Below, one piece after another: positions 51,201 through 58,454 of a stretch of 64,000 nt of DNA. Both the position numbers and the translations under genes were made by a program. The stretch is from Bin80 sp965220365 (GTDB lineage Bacteria; Bacteroidota; Rhodothermia; Rhodothermales; Bin80), in contig OZ244823.1 of NCBI GenBank assembly GCA_965220365.1, positions 2,604,001-2,668,000 of the forward strand, written 5' to 3'. The notes below the pieces were generated by a model, which was not told the DNA's origin, did no database searches, and worked only from the letters and a program-made list of their open reading frames with translations. Each line of letters begins with the position of its first letter. Position 1 is the stretch's first letter.

Positions 51201-54200
51201 CCACACTCACCACCACATCACTCGCGCCCGTCGGCGTGATCGTCGCGCTGTAGCTCGCCCCACTGCCCGTGAAGCCGCTCGCCGCTCCGCCCGTCACACC
51301 CACATCCGCCAACACAAACCCCGTCACAGCCTCACTGAAGGTAAAGCTCGCCGTGAACGCCGTCGTACTGTTGATCTTGCCCGGAACCCCACCGATCGCC
51401 AGCGTCGGAACCGACGCGTCCCACTCGGCCTTCGCCGTCACCGGCGCCGCCGGCGCCTGGTTCACCCCATCGGTCGCCACATTCGCAGCCACCTCGATAT
51501 CCACATCCACATTCCCGGTCGGCGTCAGCACCACACTGTAGCTCGCTCCAGCGCCACTGAAGCTGCTCGGCGCCGCACCCGTCACCGTCACATCCCCCAA
51601 CACAAACCCCGTCACCGCCTCACTGAAGGTGAAGCTCGCCGTGAACGCCGTCCGGTCGTTGATTTTCAAGGGAACCCCACCGATCGCCAGCGTCGGAACC
51701 GCCGCATCCCAGACCGCCGTTGCCAAAACCTCATTTGCCGGCGCCAGGTTCACCCCGTCCGTCGCACTGTTGGCACCCACACTCACCACCACATCACTCG
51801 CGCCCGTCGGCGTGATCGTCGCGCTGTAGCTCGCCCCACTGCCCGTGAAGCCGCTCGCCGCTCCGCCCGTCACACCCACATCCGCCAACACAAACCCCGT
51901 CACAGCCTCACTGAAGGTAAAGCTCGCCGTGAACGCCGTCGTACTGTTGATCTTGCCCGGAACCCCACCGATCGCCAGCGTCGGAACCGACGCGTCCCAC
52001 TCGGCCTTCGCCGTCACCGGCGCCGCCGGCGCCTGGTTCACCCCATCGGTCGCCACATTCGCAGCCACCTCGATATCCACATCCACATTCCCGGTCGGCG
52101 TCAGCACCACACTGTAGCTCGCTCCAGCGCCACTGAAGCTGCTCGGCGCCGCACCCGTCACCGTCACATCCCCCAACACAAACCCCGTCACCGCCTCACT
52201 GAAGGTGAAGCTCGCCGTGAACGCCGTCCGGTCGTTGATTTTCAAGGGAACCCCACCGATCGCCAGCGTCGGAACCGCCGCATCCCAGACCGCCGTTGCC
52301 AAAACCTCATTTGCCGGCGCCAGGTTCACCCCGTCCGTCGCACTGTTGGCACCCACACTCACCACCACATCACTCGCGCCCGTCGGCGTGATCGTCGCGC
52401 TGTAGCTCGCCCCACTGCCCGTGAAGCCGCTCGCCGCTCCGCCCGTCACACCCACATCCGCCAACACAAACCCCGTCACAGCCTCACTGAAGGTAAAGCT
52501 CGCCGTGAACGCCGTCGTACTGTTGATCTTGCCCGGAACCCCACCGATCGCCAGCGTCGGAACCGACGCGTCCCACTCGGCCTTCGCCGTCACCGGCGCC
52601 GCCGGCGCCTGGTTCACCCCATCGGTCGCCACATTCGCAGCCACCTCGATATCCACATCCACATTCCCGGTCGGCGTCAGCACCACACTGTAGCTCGCTC
52701 CAGCGCCACTGAAGCTGCTCGGCGCCGCACCCGTCACCGTCACATCCCCCAACACAAACCCCGTCACCGCCTCACTGAAGGTGAAGCTCGCCGTGAACGC
52801 CGTCCGGTCGTTGATTTTCAAGGGAACCCCACCGATCGCCAGCGTCGGAACCGCCGCATCCCAGACCGCCGTTGCCAAAACCTCATTTGCCGGCGCCAGG
52901 TTCACCCCGTCCGTCGCACTGTTGGCACCCACACTCACCACCACATCACTCGCGCCCGTCGGCGTGATCGTCGCGCTGTAGCTCGCCCCACTGCCCGTGA
53001 AGCCGCTCGCCGCTCCGCCCGTCACACCCACATCCGCCAACACAAACCCCGTCACAGCCTCACTGAAGGTAAAGCTCGCCGTGAACGCCGTCGTACTGTT
53101 GATCTTGCCCGGAACCCCACCGATCGCCAGCGTCGGAACCGACGCGTCCCACTCGGCCTTCGCCGTCACCGGCGCCGCCGGCGCCTGGTTCACCCCATCG
53201 GTCGCCACATTCGCAGCCACCTCGATATCCACATCCACATTCCCGGTCGGCGTCAGCACCACACTGTAGCTCGCTCCAGCGCCACTGAAGCTGCTCGGCG
53301 CCGCACCCGTCACCGTCACATCCCCCAACACAAACCCCGTCACCGCCTCACTGAAGGTGAAGCTCGCCGTGAACGCCGTCCGGTCGTTGATTTTCAAGGG
53401 AACCCCACCGATCGCCAGCGTCGGAACCGCCGCATCCCAGACCGCCGTTGCCAAAACCTCATTTGCCGGCGCCAGGTTCACCCCGTCCGTCGCACTGTTG
53501 GCACCCACACTCACCACCACATCACTCGCGCCCGTCGGCGTGATCGTCGCGCTGTAGCTCGCCCCACTGCCCGTGAAGCCGCTCGCCGCTCCGCCCGTCA
53601 CACCCACATCCGCCAACACAAACCCCGTCACAGCCTCACTGAAGGTAAAGCTCGCCGTGAACGCCGTCGTACTGTTGATCTTGCCCGGAACCCCACCGAT
53701 CGCCAGCGTCGGAACCGACGCGTCCCACTCGGCCTTCGCCGTCACCGGCGCCGCCGGCGCCTGGTTCACCCCATCGGTCGCCACATTCGCAGCCACCTCG
53801 ATATCCACATCCACATTCCCGGTCGGCGTCAGCACCACACTGTAGCTCGCTCCAGCGCCACTGAAGCTGCTCGGCGCCGCACCCGTCACCGTCACATCCC
53901 CCAACACAAACCCCGTCACCGCCTCACTGAAGGTGAAGCTCGCCGTGAACGCCGTCCGGTCGTTGATTTTCAAGGGAACCCCACCGATCGCCAGCGTCGG
54001 AACCGCCGCATCCCAGACCGCCGTTGCCAAAACCTCATTTGCCGGCGCCAGGTTCACCCCGTCCGTCGCACTGTTGGCACCCACACTCACCACCACATCA
54101 CTCGCGCCCGTCGGCGTGATCGTCGCGCTGTAGCTCGCCCCACTGCCCGTGAAGCCGCTCGCCGCTCCGCCCGTCACACCCACATCCGCCAACACAAACC

Positions 54201-57200
54201 CCGTCACAGCCTCACTGAAGGTAAAGCTCGCCGTGAACGCCGTCGTACTGTTGATCTTGCCCGGAACCCCACCGATCGCCAGCGTCGGAACCGACGCGTC
54301 CCACTCGGCCTTCGCCGTCACCGGCGCCGCCGGCGCCTGGTTCACCCCATCGGTCGCCACATTCGCAGCCACCTCGATATCCACATCCACATTCCCGGTC
54401 GGCGTCAGCACCACACTGTAGCTCGCTCCAGCGCCACTGAAGCTGCTCGGCGCCGCACCCGTCACCGTCACATCCCCCAACACAAACCCCGTCACCGCCT
54501 CACTGAAGGTGAAGCTCGCCGTGAACGCCGTCCGGTCGTTGATTTTCAAGGGAACCCCACCGATCGCCAGCGTCGGAACCGCCGCATCCCAGACCGCCGT
54601 TGCCAAAACCTCATTTGCCGGCGCCAGGTTCACCCCGTCCGTCGCACTGTTGGCACCCACACTCACCACCACATCACTCGCGCCCGTCGGCGTGATCGTC
54701 GCGCTGTAGCTCGCCCCACTGCCCGTGAAGCCGCTCGCCGCTCCGCCCGTCACACCCACATCCGCCAACACAAACCCCGTCACAGCCTCACTGAAGGTAA
54801 AGCTCGCCGTGAACGCCGTCGTACTGTTGATCTTGCCCGGAACCCCACCGATCGCCAGCGTCGGAACCGACGCGTCCCACTCGGCCTTCGCCGTCACCGG
54901 CGCCGCCGGCGCCTGGTTCACCCCATCGGTCGCCACATTCGCAGCCACCTCGATATCCACATCCACATTCCCGGTCGGCGTCAGCACCACACTGTAGCTC
55001 GCTCCAGCGCCACTGAAGCTGCTCGGCGCCGCACCCGTCACCGTCACATCCCCCAACACAAACCCCGTCACCGCCTCACTGAAGGTGAAGCTCGCCGTGA
55101 ACGCCGTCCGGTCGTTGATTTTCAAGGGAACCCCACCGATCGCCAGCGTCGGAACCGCCGCATCCCAGACCGCCGTTGCCAAAACCTCATTTGCCGGCGC
55201 CAGGTTCACCCCGTCCGTCGCACTGTTGGCACCCACACTCACCACCACATCACTCGCGCCCGTCGGCGTGATCGTCGCGCTGTAGCTCGCCCCACTGCCC
55301 GTGAAGCCGCTCGCCGCTCCGCCCGTCACACCCACATCCGCCAACACAAACCCCGTCACAGCCTCACTGAAGGTAAAGCTCGCCGTGAACGCCGTCGTAC
55401 TGTTGATCTTGCCCGGAACCCCACCGATCGCCAGCGTCGGAACCGACGCGTCCCACTCGGCCTTCGCCGTCACCGGCGCCGCCGGCGCCTGGTTCACCCC
55501 ATCGGTCGCCACATTCGCAGCCACCTCGATATCCACATCCACATTCCCGGTCGGCGTCAGCACCACACTGTAGCTCGCTCCAGCGCCACTGAAGCTGCTC
55601 GGCGCCGCACCCGTCACCGTCACATCCCCCAACACAAACCCCGTCACCGCCTCACTGAAGGTGAAGCTCGCCGTGAACGCCGTCCGGTCGTTGATTTTCA
55701 AGGGAACCCCACCGATCGCCAGCGTCGGAACCGCCGCATCCCAGACCGCCGTTGCCAAAACCTCATTTGCCGGCGCCAGGTTCACCCCGTCCGTCGCACT
55801 GTTGGCACCCACACTCACCACCACATCACTCGCGCCCGTCGGCGTGATCGTCGCGCTGTAGCTCGCCCCACTGCCCGTGAAGCCGCTCGCCGCTCCGCCC
55901 GTCACACCCACATCCGCCAACACAAACCCCGTCACAGCCTCACTGAAGGTAAAGCTCGCCGTGAACGCCGTCGTACTGTTGATCTTGCCCGGAACCCCAC
56001 CGATCGCCAGCGTCGGAACCGACGCGTCCCACTCGGCCTTCGCCGTCACCGGCGCCGCCGGCGCCTGGTTCACCCCATCGGTCGCCACATTCGCAGCCAC
56101 CTCGATATCCACATCCACATTCCCGGTCGGCGTCAGCACCACACTGTAGCTCGCTCCAGCGCCACTGAAGCTGCTCGGCGCCGCACCCGTCACCGTCACA
56201 TCCCCCAACACAAACCCCGTCACCGCCTCACTGAAGGTGAAGCTCGCCGTGAACGCCGTCCGGTCGTTGATTTTCAAGGGAACCCCACCGATCGCCAGCG
56301 TCGGAACCGCCGCATCCCAGGTGATTTTGTGCGTCACCGCACTAAACGGCCCCAGATTATTTTTTGTATCCACTACTGACTTGGGCAATACCGTCACCAC
56401 CACATCCGCGTTCCCCGTCGGCGTGATCGGCAGGCTGTAGCTCGCCCCGCTGCCGCTGAGCGCCCCCGCCGTGCCACCGGTCACCGTGATATCATCCGCC
56501 AACACAAACCCCGTCACCGCCTCACTGAAGGTGAAGGTTGCCATCAGAGAATTCGTATTGTTGATCTTGTCCGGCAGGCCGCTGATGTTGAGCGACACAT
56601 CATCGTTGTCCTCTACAGACACTAAGGCTTGGTCTTGCCTAAGGTTGGATATCATACTACGTTCAGTATTCACCTTATAGTCCTGACCTGATAATATGCT
56701 GACAGTTAAATTTCCATTAGCCTCGTCAACGTCGTCGTCCACCGTCCTCACCGAAAAGAATGCAACCGGACTGGTTCCTCCTATCTCTATACTCCGCGCA
56801 TCTAAGTCTCCCGGCAAGACAAAGCTACCACGTTCTTCAACAAATAGATTGACCGTTATCGGTGGATCCGGTTGCGGTGATGCCGAGACCGTGAACATAG
56901 CGTCAGCACCCTCAATTATAGGAGTTTTCTGATTGTAGATGGAAATCTTTGGCCTGCTTTCACCCGGTGCGTCGTCGTCCTTGATTATGACCGTGACGGA
57001 ACCGGGAGAACCAACCCGATAACCATTAAGGGAAAGCGGGAAAATCGTTGCCGTAACCGACCCGTCCATATCTTGTATGTCGTTGTCATCCGTTCGTACA
57101 TCGAACAAAAAACTGTTTGAGCGTCCACCACTTACGGATATGCCTTGTGCGGTGATGACGCTGCCAAAGTTGCCAACCCATGTAAAGTCAAGTTTTGGAG

Positions 57201-57933
57201 CGGATATTTCCTGCTTTGGCGGCGGATCAAACCGCATTAAGAACTGGACGTACTCACCTTCTAACACCTCCTGAGATAGGGAAGAAAGCGTGACCGTCCC
57301 TTGATTTATAGCGTCATTGTCCCGAATCCAGACCTCTTGCTCTGCCGACACTCCAATATAGCCGCCCCCTGATGCTGTATGATTCAGTTTCATGTTCCAG
57401 TTGGTATCTTCGGCATCATCCTCACCTATGCTAACCATCACCGTTTGGGGGAGATGCCAGTTTCTCTGCGTAAACTCCAGCCGGATCGAGTACGGGGGGT
57501 GGGGCCAGGAGTCCGGGCACGGAGTATTGTCCAAGTTGAAGTGCGGTGGACAAAAATATTCATTGCCAGCGCGCCCTGATCCAGAAGGGTTCGTTATCTC
57601 TACGGTGACCTGACCTGACGGCCGTTTAGCGAGCTTCACCGTGTAACTCGTGCTGCCCCCCTCATCTACTTGCACTGGAGACGGTGACAACACCAACCCC
57701 GCCTCCGCCGTTTGGGCCGCAACAGGAGACACACAAACCCCTTCCAATAAGACGATCAGACAGAACAGCAGTGCCCCCGACAAGCACGGATCCAACGCGT
57801 CGACAGTACGTTGACGACTACTGAAACGTAGCAACGTCGAAAAACTGCAGCGTCTTGCAAACCCCCCAATTACAGAGCTTGTTTGAGGGTTTTGGGGTTC
57901 GAGATGGTGCTGGCTGGAGGAGCTTTTAACCAT
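39265..57933 (-). CDS. Giant Ig-like/Calx-beta repeat surface adhesin, N-terminal part
   Basis: About 6,222 codons are present. The frame is open to 58119, but ATG 57933, preceded by a purine-rich GAGAAGAGG, is preferred: it starts MVKSSSSQHH with a long basic region, then a signal peptide (ALLFCLIVLLEGVCVSPVAA). About four Calx-beta-like domains follow, then roughly 54 bacterial Ig-like domains of 96-98 residues (KIN, TASFTFSEAVTGF, VTG, GSGASYS and ATDGVNLAP motifs), then further Calx-beta-like domains up to a TGA at 39265-39267. Paralogous repeats show that one base is missing there (CACCTCTGCGAC against CACCTCTTCGGAC), so the frame should continue into 34514-39268. A type V-like adhesin of about 7,800 residues is the likely ancestral product. 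Confidence 0.85.
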   Translation of the reverse strand: MVKSSSSQHHLEPQNPQTSSVIGGFARRCSFSTLLRFSSRQRTVDALDPCLSGALLFCLIVLLEGVCVSPVAAQTAEAGLVLSPSPVQVDEGGSTSYTVKLAKRPSGQVTVEITNPSGSGRAGNEYFCPPHFNLDNTPCPDSWPHPPYSIRLEFTQRNWHLPQTVMVSIGEDDAEDTNWNMKLNHTASGGGYIGVSAEQEVWIRDNDAINQGTVTLSSLSQEVLEGEYVQFLMRFDPPPKQEISAPKLDFTWVGNFGSVITAQGISVSGGRSNSFLFDVRTDDNDIQDMDGSVTATIFPLSLNGYRVGSPGSVTVIIKDDDAPGESRPKISIYNQKTPIIEGADAMFTVSASPQPDPPITVNLFVEERGSFVLPGDLDARSIEIGGTSPVAFFSVRTVDDDVDEANGNLTVSILSGQDYKVNTERSMISNLRQDQALVSVEDNDDVSLNISGLPDKINNTNSLMATFTFSEAVTGFVLADDITVTGGTAGALSGSGASYSLPITPTGNADVVVTVLPKSVVDTKNNLGPFSAVTHKITWDAAVPTLAIGGVPLKINDRTAFTASFTFSEAVTGFVLGDVTVTGAAPSSFSGAGASYSVVLTPTGNVDVDIEVAANVATDGVNQAPAAPVTAKAEWDASVPTLAIGGVPGKINSTTAFTASFTFSEAVTGFVLADVGVTGGAASGFTGSGASYSATITPTGASDVVVSVGANSATDGVNLAPANEVLATAVWDAAVPTLAIGGVPLKINDRTAFTASFTFSEAVTGFVLGDVTVTGAAPSSFSGAGASYSVVLTPTGNVDVDIEVAANVATDGVNQAPAAPVTAKAEWDASVPTLAIGGVPGKINSTTAFTASFTFSEAVTGFVLADVGVTGGAASGFTGSGASYSATITPTGASDVVVSVGANSATDGVNLAPANEVLATAVWDAAVPTLAIGGVPLKINDRTAFTASFTFSEAVTGFVLGDVTVTGAAPSSFSGAGASYSVVLTPTGNVDVDIEVAANVATDGVNQAPAAPVTAKAEWDASVPTLAIGGVPGKINSTTAFTASFTFSEAVTGFVLADVGVTGGAASGFTGSGASYSATITPTGASDVVVSVGANSATDGVNLAPANEVLATAVWDAAVPTLAIGGVPLKINDRTAFTASFTFSEAVTGFVLGDVTVTGAAPSSFSGAGASYSVVLTPTGNVDVDIEVAANVATDGVNQAPAAPVTAKAEWDASVPTLAIGGVPGKINSTTAFTASFTFSEAVTGFVLADVGVTGGAASGFTGSGASYSATITPTGASDVVVSVGANSATDGVNLAPANEVLATAVWDAAVPTLAIGGVPLKINDRTAFTASFTFSEAVTGFVLGDVTVTGAAPSSFSGAGASYSVVLTPTGNVDVDIEVAANVATDGVNQAPAAPVTAKAEWDASVPTLAIGGVPGKINSTTAFTASFTFSEAVTGFVLADVGVTGGAASGFTGSGASYSATITPTGASDVVVSVGANSATDGVNLAPANEVLATAVWDAAVPTLAIGGVPLKINDRTAFTASFTFSEAVTGFVLGDVTVTGAAPSSFSGAGASYSVVLTPTGNVDVDIEVAANVATDGVNQAPAAPVTAKAEWDASVPTLAIGGVPGKINSTTAFTASFTFSEAVTGFVLADVGVTGGAASGFTGSGASYSATITPTGASDVVVSVGANSATDGVNLAPANEVLATAVWDAAVPTLAIGGVPLKINDRTAFTASFTFSEAVTGFVLGDVTVTGAAPSSFSGAGASYSVVLTPTGNVDVDIEVAANVATDGVNQAPAAPVTAKAEWDASVPTLAIGGVPGKINSTTAFTASFTFSEAVTGFVLADVGVTGGAASGFTGSGASYSATITPTGASDVVVSVGANSATDGVNLAPANEVLATAVWDAAVPTLAIGGVPLKINDRTAFTASFTFSEAVTGFVLGDVTVTGAAPSSFSGAGASYSVVLTPTGNVDVDIEVAANVATDGVNQAPAAPVTAKAEWDASVPTLAIGGVPGKINSTTAFTASFTFSEAVTGFVLADVGVTGGAASGFTGSGASYSATITPTGASDVVVSVGANSATDGVNLAPANEVLATAVWDAAVPTLAIGGVPLKINDRTAFTASFTFSEAVTGFVLGDVTVTGAAPSSFSGAGASYSVVLTPTGNVDVDIEVAANVATDGVNQAPAAPVTAKAEWDASVPTLAIGGVPGKINSTTAFTASFTFSEAVTGFVLADVGVTGGAASGFTGSGASYSATITPTGASDVVVSVGANSATDGVNLAPANEVLATAVWDAAVPTLAIGGVPLKINDRTAFTASFTFSEAVTGFVLGDVTVTGAAPSSFSGAGASYSVVLTPTGNVDVDIEVAANVATDGVNQAPAAPVTAKAEWDASVPTLAIGGVPGKINSTTAFTASFTFSEAVTGFVLADVGVTGGAASGFTGSGASYSATITPTGASDVVVSVGANSATDGVNLAPANEVLATAVWDAAVPTLAIGGVPLKINDRTAFTASFTFSEAVTGFVLGDVTVTGAAPSSFSGAGASYSVVLTPTGNVDVDIEVAANVATDGVNQAPAAPVTAKAEWDASVPTLAIGGVPGKINSTTAFTASFTFSEAVTGFVLADVGVTGGAASGFTGSGASYSATITPTGASDVVVSVGANSATDGVNLAPANEVLATAVWDAAVPTLAIGGVPLKINDRTAFTASFTFSEAVTGFVLGDVTVTGAAPSSFSGAGASYSVVLTPTGNVDVDIEVAANVATDGVNQAPAAPVTAKAEWDASVPTLAIGGVPGKINSTTAFTASFTFSEAVTGFVLADVGVTGGAASGFTGSGASYSATITPTGASDVVVSVGANSATDGVNLAPANEVLATAVWDAAVPTLAIGGVPLKINDRTAFTASFTFSEAVTGFVLGDVTVTGAAPSSFSGAGASYSVVLTPTGNVDVDIEVAANVATDGVNQAPAAPVTAKAEWDASVPTLAIGGVPGKINSTTAFTASFTFSEAVTGFVLADVGVTGGAASGFTGSGASYSATITPTGASDVVVSVGANSATDGVNLAPAAEVSATATWDAAAPTVTISDLPDKINNTAALTATFTFSESVTGFAASDVTLTSGSKGAFSGSDGDTEYTLVINPASGSDLTVTVLANGATDGVNLGPSSAVTHDITWDAAVPTLAIGGVPEKINSTTAFTASFTFSEAVTGFVLADDITVTGGTAGALSGSGASYSLPITPSGGSDVVVTVDANSVTDGVNLAPAAEVSATATWDAAAPTVTISDLPDKINNTAALTATFTFSESVTGFAASDVTLTSGSKGAFSGSDGDTEYTLVINPASGSDLTVTVLANGATDGVNLGPSSAVTHDITWDAAVPTLAIGGVPEKINSTTAFTASFTFSEAVTGFVLADDITVTGGTAGALSGSGASYSLPITPSGGSDVVVTVDANSVTDGVNLAPENEVLETAVWDAAAPTVTISDLPDKINSTAALTATFTFSESVTGFAASDVTLTSGSKGAFSGSDGDTEYTLVINPASGSDLTVTVLANGATDGVNLGPSSAVTHDITWDAAVPTLAIGGVPEKINSTTAFTASFTFSESVTGLVLADDVTVTGGTAGALSGSGASYSLPITPSGGSDVVVTVGANSVTDGVNLAPAAEVSATATWDAAAPTVTISDLPDKINSTAALTATFTFSESVTGFAASDVTLTSGSKGAFSGSDGDTEYTLVINPASGSDLTVTVLANGATDGVNLAPAAEVSATATWDAAAPTVTISDLPDKINSTAALTATFTFSESVTGFAASDVTLTSGSKGAFSGSDGDTEYTLVINPASGSDLTVTVLANGATDGVNLGPSSAVTHDITWDAAVPTLAIGGVPGKINSTTAFTASFTFSEAVTGFVLADDVTVTGAAASSFSGAGASYSVVLTPTGGTDVVVTVSANSVTDDLGNSGPATAVTATATWDASAPTVDIAMPTRINSAAAFTASFTFDKAVTGFVLADDVTVTGAAASSFSGAGASYSVVLTPSGGSDVVVTVSANSVTDDLGNSGPATAVTATATWDASAPTVDIAMPTRINSAAAFTATFTFDKAVTGFVLADDVTVSGGAAGALTGSGASYSLPITPSGGTDVVVTVAANSVTDQVGNFGPATAVTATATWDASAPTVDIAMPTRINSAAAFTASFTFDKAVTGFVLADDVTVSGGAAGALTGSGASYSLPITPSGGSDVVVTVSANSVTDDLGNSGPAAAASATATWDASAPTVDIAMPTRINSAAAFTATFTFDKAVTGFVLADDVTVSGGTAGALTGSGSSYSLPITPSGGSDVVVTVSANSVTDNLGNSGPATAAAATAIWDASAPTVTISMPTRINSAAAFTASFTFDKAVTGFVLADDVTVSGGTAGALTGSGSSYSLPITPTGGSNVVVTVAANSVTDDLGNSGPATAAAATATWDASAPTVTISMPNRINSAAPLTATFTFDKAVTGFVLADDVTVTGGAAGALTGSGSSYRLPITPSGGSDVVVTVGANSVTDNLGNSGPATAVTETAIWDAAAPTLLITGVPSKINDRTPLTATFTFSESVTGFEAADVSVTGAAPSSFTGSGASYSVVLTPAGASDVVVTVGAQVASDGVNLAPASPVTARAEWDALVPTLLITGVPSKINNTDAFTATLTFSENVTGFVAADVSVSGGAKGALTGSGASYRLPITPVGGADVVVTVGARVVSDGVNLAPASPVTARAEWDFAPPTIEISVPAKINSTDVLTAIFTFDKTVTGFAAADVRVTGGTAGALSGSGSSYTMPITPAGGEDVVVTVAANSVADNLGTAGPETDISATAVWDALVPTLLITGVPGKINTTDAFTATFTFSEEVTGFEAADVSVTGGTKGALTGRSDTYTMALTPDGSADVVVTVGAEVASDGVNLAPAEAVEVRAVWDADVPTVRISGLPNKINTTDALTATFTFSESVTGFAASDVTLTSGSKGAFSGSDGDTEYTLGITPASGSDLEVTVVAGGATDGLNRAPVTAVTHVVSWDASVATLVLTGVPGRINTTDAFTASFTFSENVMGFVAADVGVTGAVAGALTGSGDTYAMPITPTGSADVVVSVGAEVATDGANLAPAAEVTATAVWDVDVPTLAITGVPEKINRTDALTATFTFSEEVTGFEATDVRVTGGTKGALTGSRTSYTMAITPDGSADVVVSVGAEVATDGVNLAPAADVSATAVWDADVPTLAITGVPGKINTTDAFTATFVFSEEVTGFEGADVSVTGGTKGALTGSGTSYTMTLTPAGASDVVVTVGAQVASDGVNLAPAEAVSATATWDATVPTLLITGVPVRINRTDAFTATFTFDRVVTGFEAADVTVSGGIKGALTGSGTSYTMELTPAGEEDVVVTVGAHTVIDNIGNTGPSAAVSATAKWDVVPPTVAISVPAWINNTTPLTATFTFDKPVTGFEAADITVTGGAAGALTGSGASYTMVLTPAGEEDVVVTVSANSVTDTIGNIGPSAAVSATATWDVSPPTVEISVPTRINSTIPFTASFAFDRAVTGFEAADVSVSGGTKGALGGSRSSYTMPITPSGDADVVVSVGANTVTDNRGRTGPSTAATATATWDTSPPTVEISVPPRIRSTAPLTASFTFDQAVTGFAASDVTVTGAAKGSLSGSSDTYTMALTPAGGTDVVVTVNANSVTDNIGTPGPPVAVSATAVWQAITVDPKEVTLAEGTTLTDAFAVSLSAAPTSEVTITLSDNGNSNLNWSADTLTFTPTNFGTPQRVSLTAAEDDRDYVDEEETLILAASGAEYDGDRASLQVTITDNDTDLVVADQAVTVPEGGTATFEIELSHQPSDEVSVIISGYEDSDLEAVPPDPLTLTFTPANYDDAQTVTLHASEDEDIIHDQVVLTLTAKGAQYEDKTSTVQVTIEDKDRGTINAAATISVSEGAEGAFEVSLSDAPSANVTVELSGHVGTGLEAVPPDPLTLTFTPQNYGDVQTVTLTAGSDLDIRDETAVLTLRASGAEYDGRTAEVTVTIEDTDQGTITAAATISMNEGAEGTFEVSLSDAPSEEVTIEVSGHAGTDLAGTPPDPLTLTFTPANYGDAQTVTLTAGSDSDILDDEVVLTLTASGAEYDGMTAEVTVTIRDEDQGVIVAPGTLTIKEAASTSFAVSLSDAPSEEVTIEVSGHVGTDLEAVPPEPLTLTFMPANYGIAQTVTLHAAEDEDILDETAVLTLRASGAEYDGMTSQITVTITDDDQGLILAPGALTMDEGVSARFAVSLSDAPSQR
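46500..48856 (-). repeat. 585-base higher-order repeat, about four copies
   Basis: Adjacent Ig-like domain pairs recur at a 585-base period (starts near 47225, 47810 and 48395, with one earlier variant copy). They have only scattered differences. One domain of the pair carries the SGSDGDTEYTLVINPASG variant. It borders the more homogeneous 576-base array and may represent an older expansion. Confidence 0.75.
48857..56320 (-). repeat. Satellite-like array: about 13 copies of a 576-base unit
   Basis: The 7,464-base stretch equals 12.96 units of 576 bases, each encoding two 96-residue Ig-like domains. One domain has the TFSEAVTGFVLADVGV form, the other TFSEAVTGFVLGDVTV. Wherever I compared copies, including lines offset by five units (2,880 bases), I saw no difference. 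The unit is a multiple of three, so copy-number change keeps the frame. Exact copy number depends on the assembly. Confidence 0.92.
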
Positions 57934-58031
57934 CAGGGGCAACCTCTTCTCCAAGACGTTAACCGACCCAAAAACGAAGGTCAGAAACCTCCAAATTTTA
58001 TCTTTTCTCAGGGATACCGGAACCCCTTTTG

Positions 58032-58049
58032 CCCCCCCCCTTTTTTTTT
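58032..58049 (-). promoter_or_regulatory. A9G9 homopolymer tract upstream of the giant gene
   Basis: The plus strand has nine C then nine T. On the transcribed strand this is A9G9, 99 bases before ATG 57933. Such tracts are prone to slippage in replication. If the promoter or an upstream start lies here, length changes could switch or tune expression. Confidence 0.55.
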
Positions 58050-58103
58050 GTGCGTGAGAAAGTAAAACATTGGATTCTGTTGCAAGCGTGAGAAGAGTCA
58101 TGC

Positions 58104-58187
58104 CATTCGCAAAAAACAACGGTTTACCTACGCCATTTACTTCCCTCTGGGGGGGACTTGATCTCTATCCCCAAGGCGTTCGCAGAT
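58104..58187 (+). pseudogene. Frameshifted C-terminal scrap of ISL3 transposase
   Basis: Reading two adjacent frames gives RKKQRFTYAIYFPLGG followed by GLDLYPQ. It parallels NNERFATAIYFHLGGLDLSP at the end of the complete ISL3 transposases. It overlaps the 5' extension of the giant gene's frame, which supports starting that gene further in, at 57933. No terminal repeat of the element is seen. Confidence 0.7.
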
Positions 58188-58454
58188 GAGTCCATCCACT
58201 GACAAGGAGGAAAATCCCCTGTTTTTCTGTACAACCCTCAAGGTACGGCCTAAGTTCACCATTTCACCGAAAAAAAACCCATCTGTTTTCGCCGTATTTC
58301 TGCGGTTAAAATCTTAATTCCACCGTGCAGTTGCAGATTTTGGTGCGGAAAAGACCGATGCGCAAGTTAGACATTGTAGTGGGATTTTTTGCTGAGATTC
58401 CCGATCCCCTACTTTCAGGGGTTTCGAAAAACAGCTGTCTTGGGTTGTATTTTT

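Noticed and set aside
48857..56320. Regular repeats considered as a possible CRISPR-like or other spacer array
   Set aside because: Units are 576 bases, contiguous, coding and apparently identical, with no short repeats separated by unique spacers.
46498..56379. A 3,293-codon open frame on the plus strand, antisense to the giant gene, Arg/His-rich
   Set aside because: It exists because a GC-rich repeat unit that is stop-free in this frame is copied about 13 times. The composition (runs of R, H and P) is typical of a shadow frame, no signal or fold is recognisable, and the minus-strand frame has clear Ig-like domains.
48965..56440. Many repeated plus-strand frames of 66 and 90 codons at 576-base intervals
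   Set aside because: They are shadows of the minus-strand Ig-like repeat units, with identical sequence in each unit and no independent gene features.
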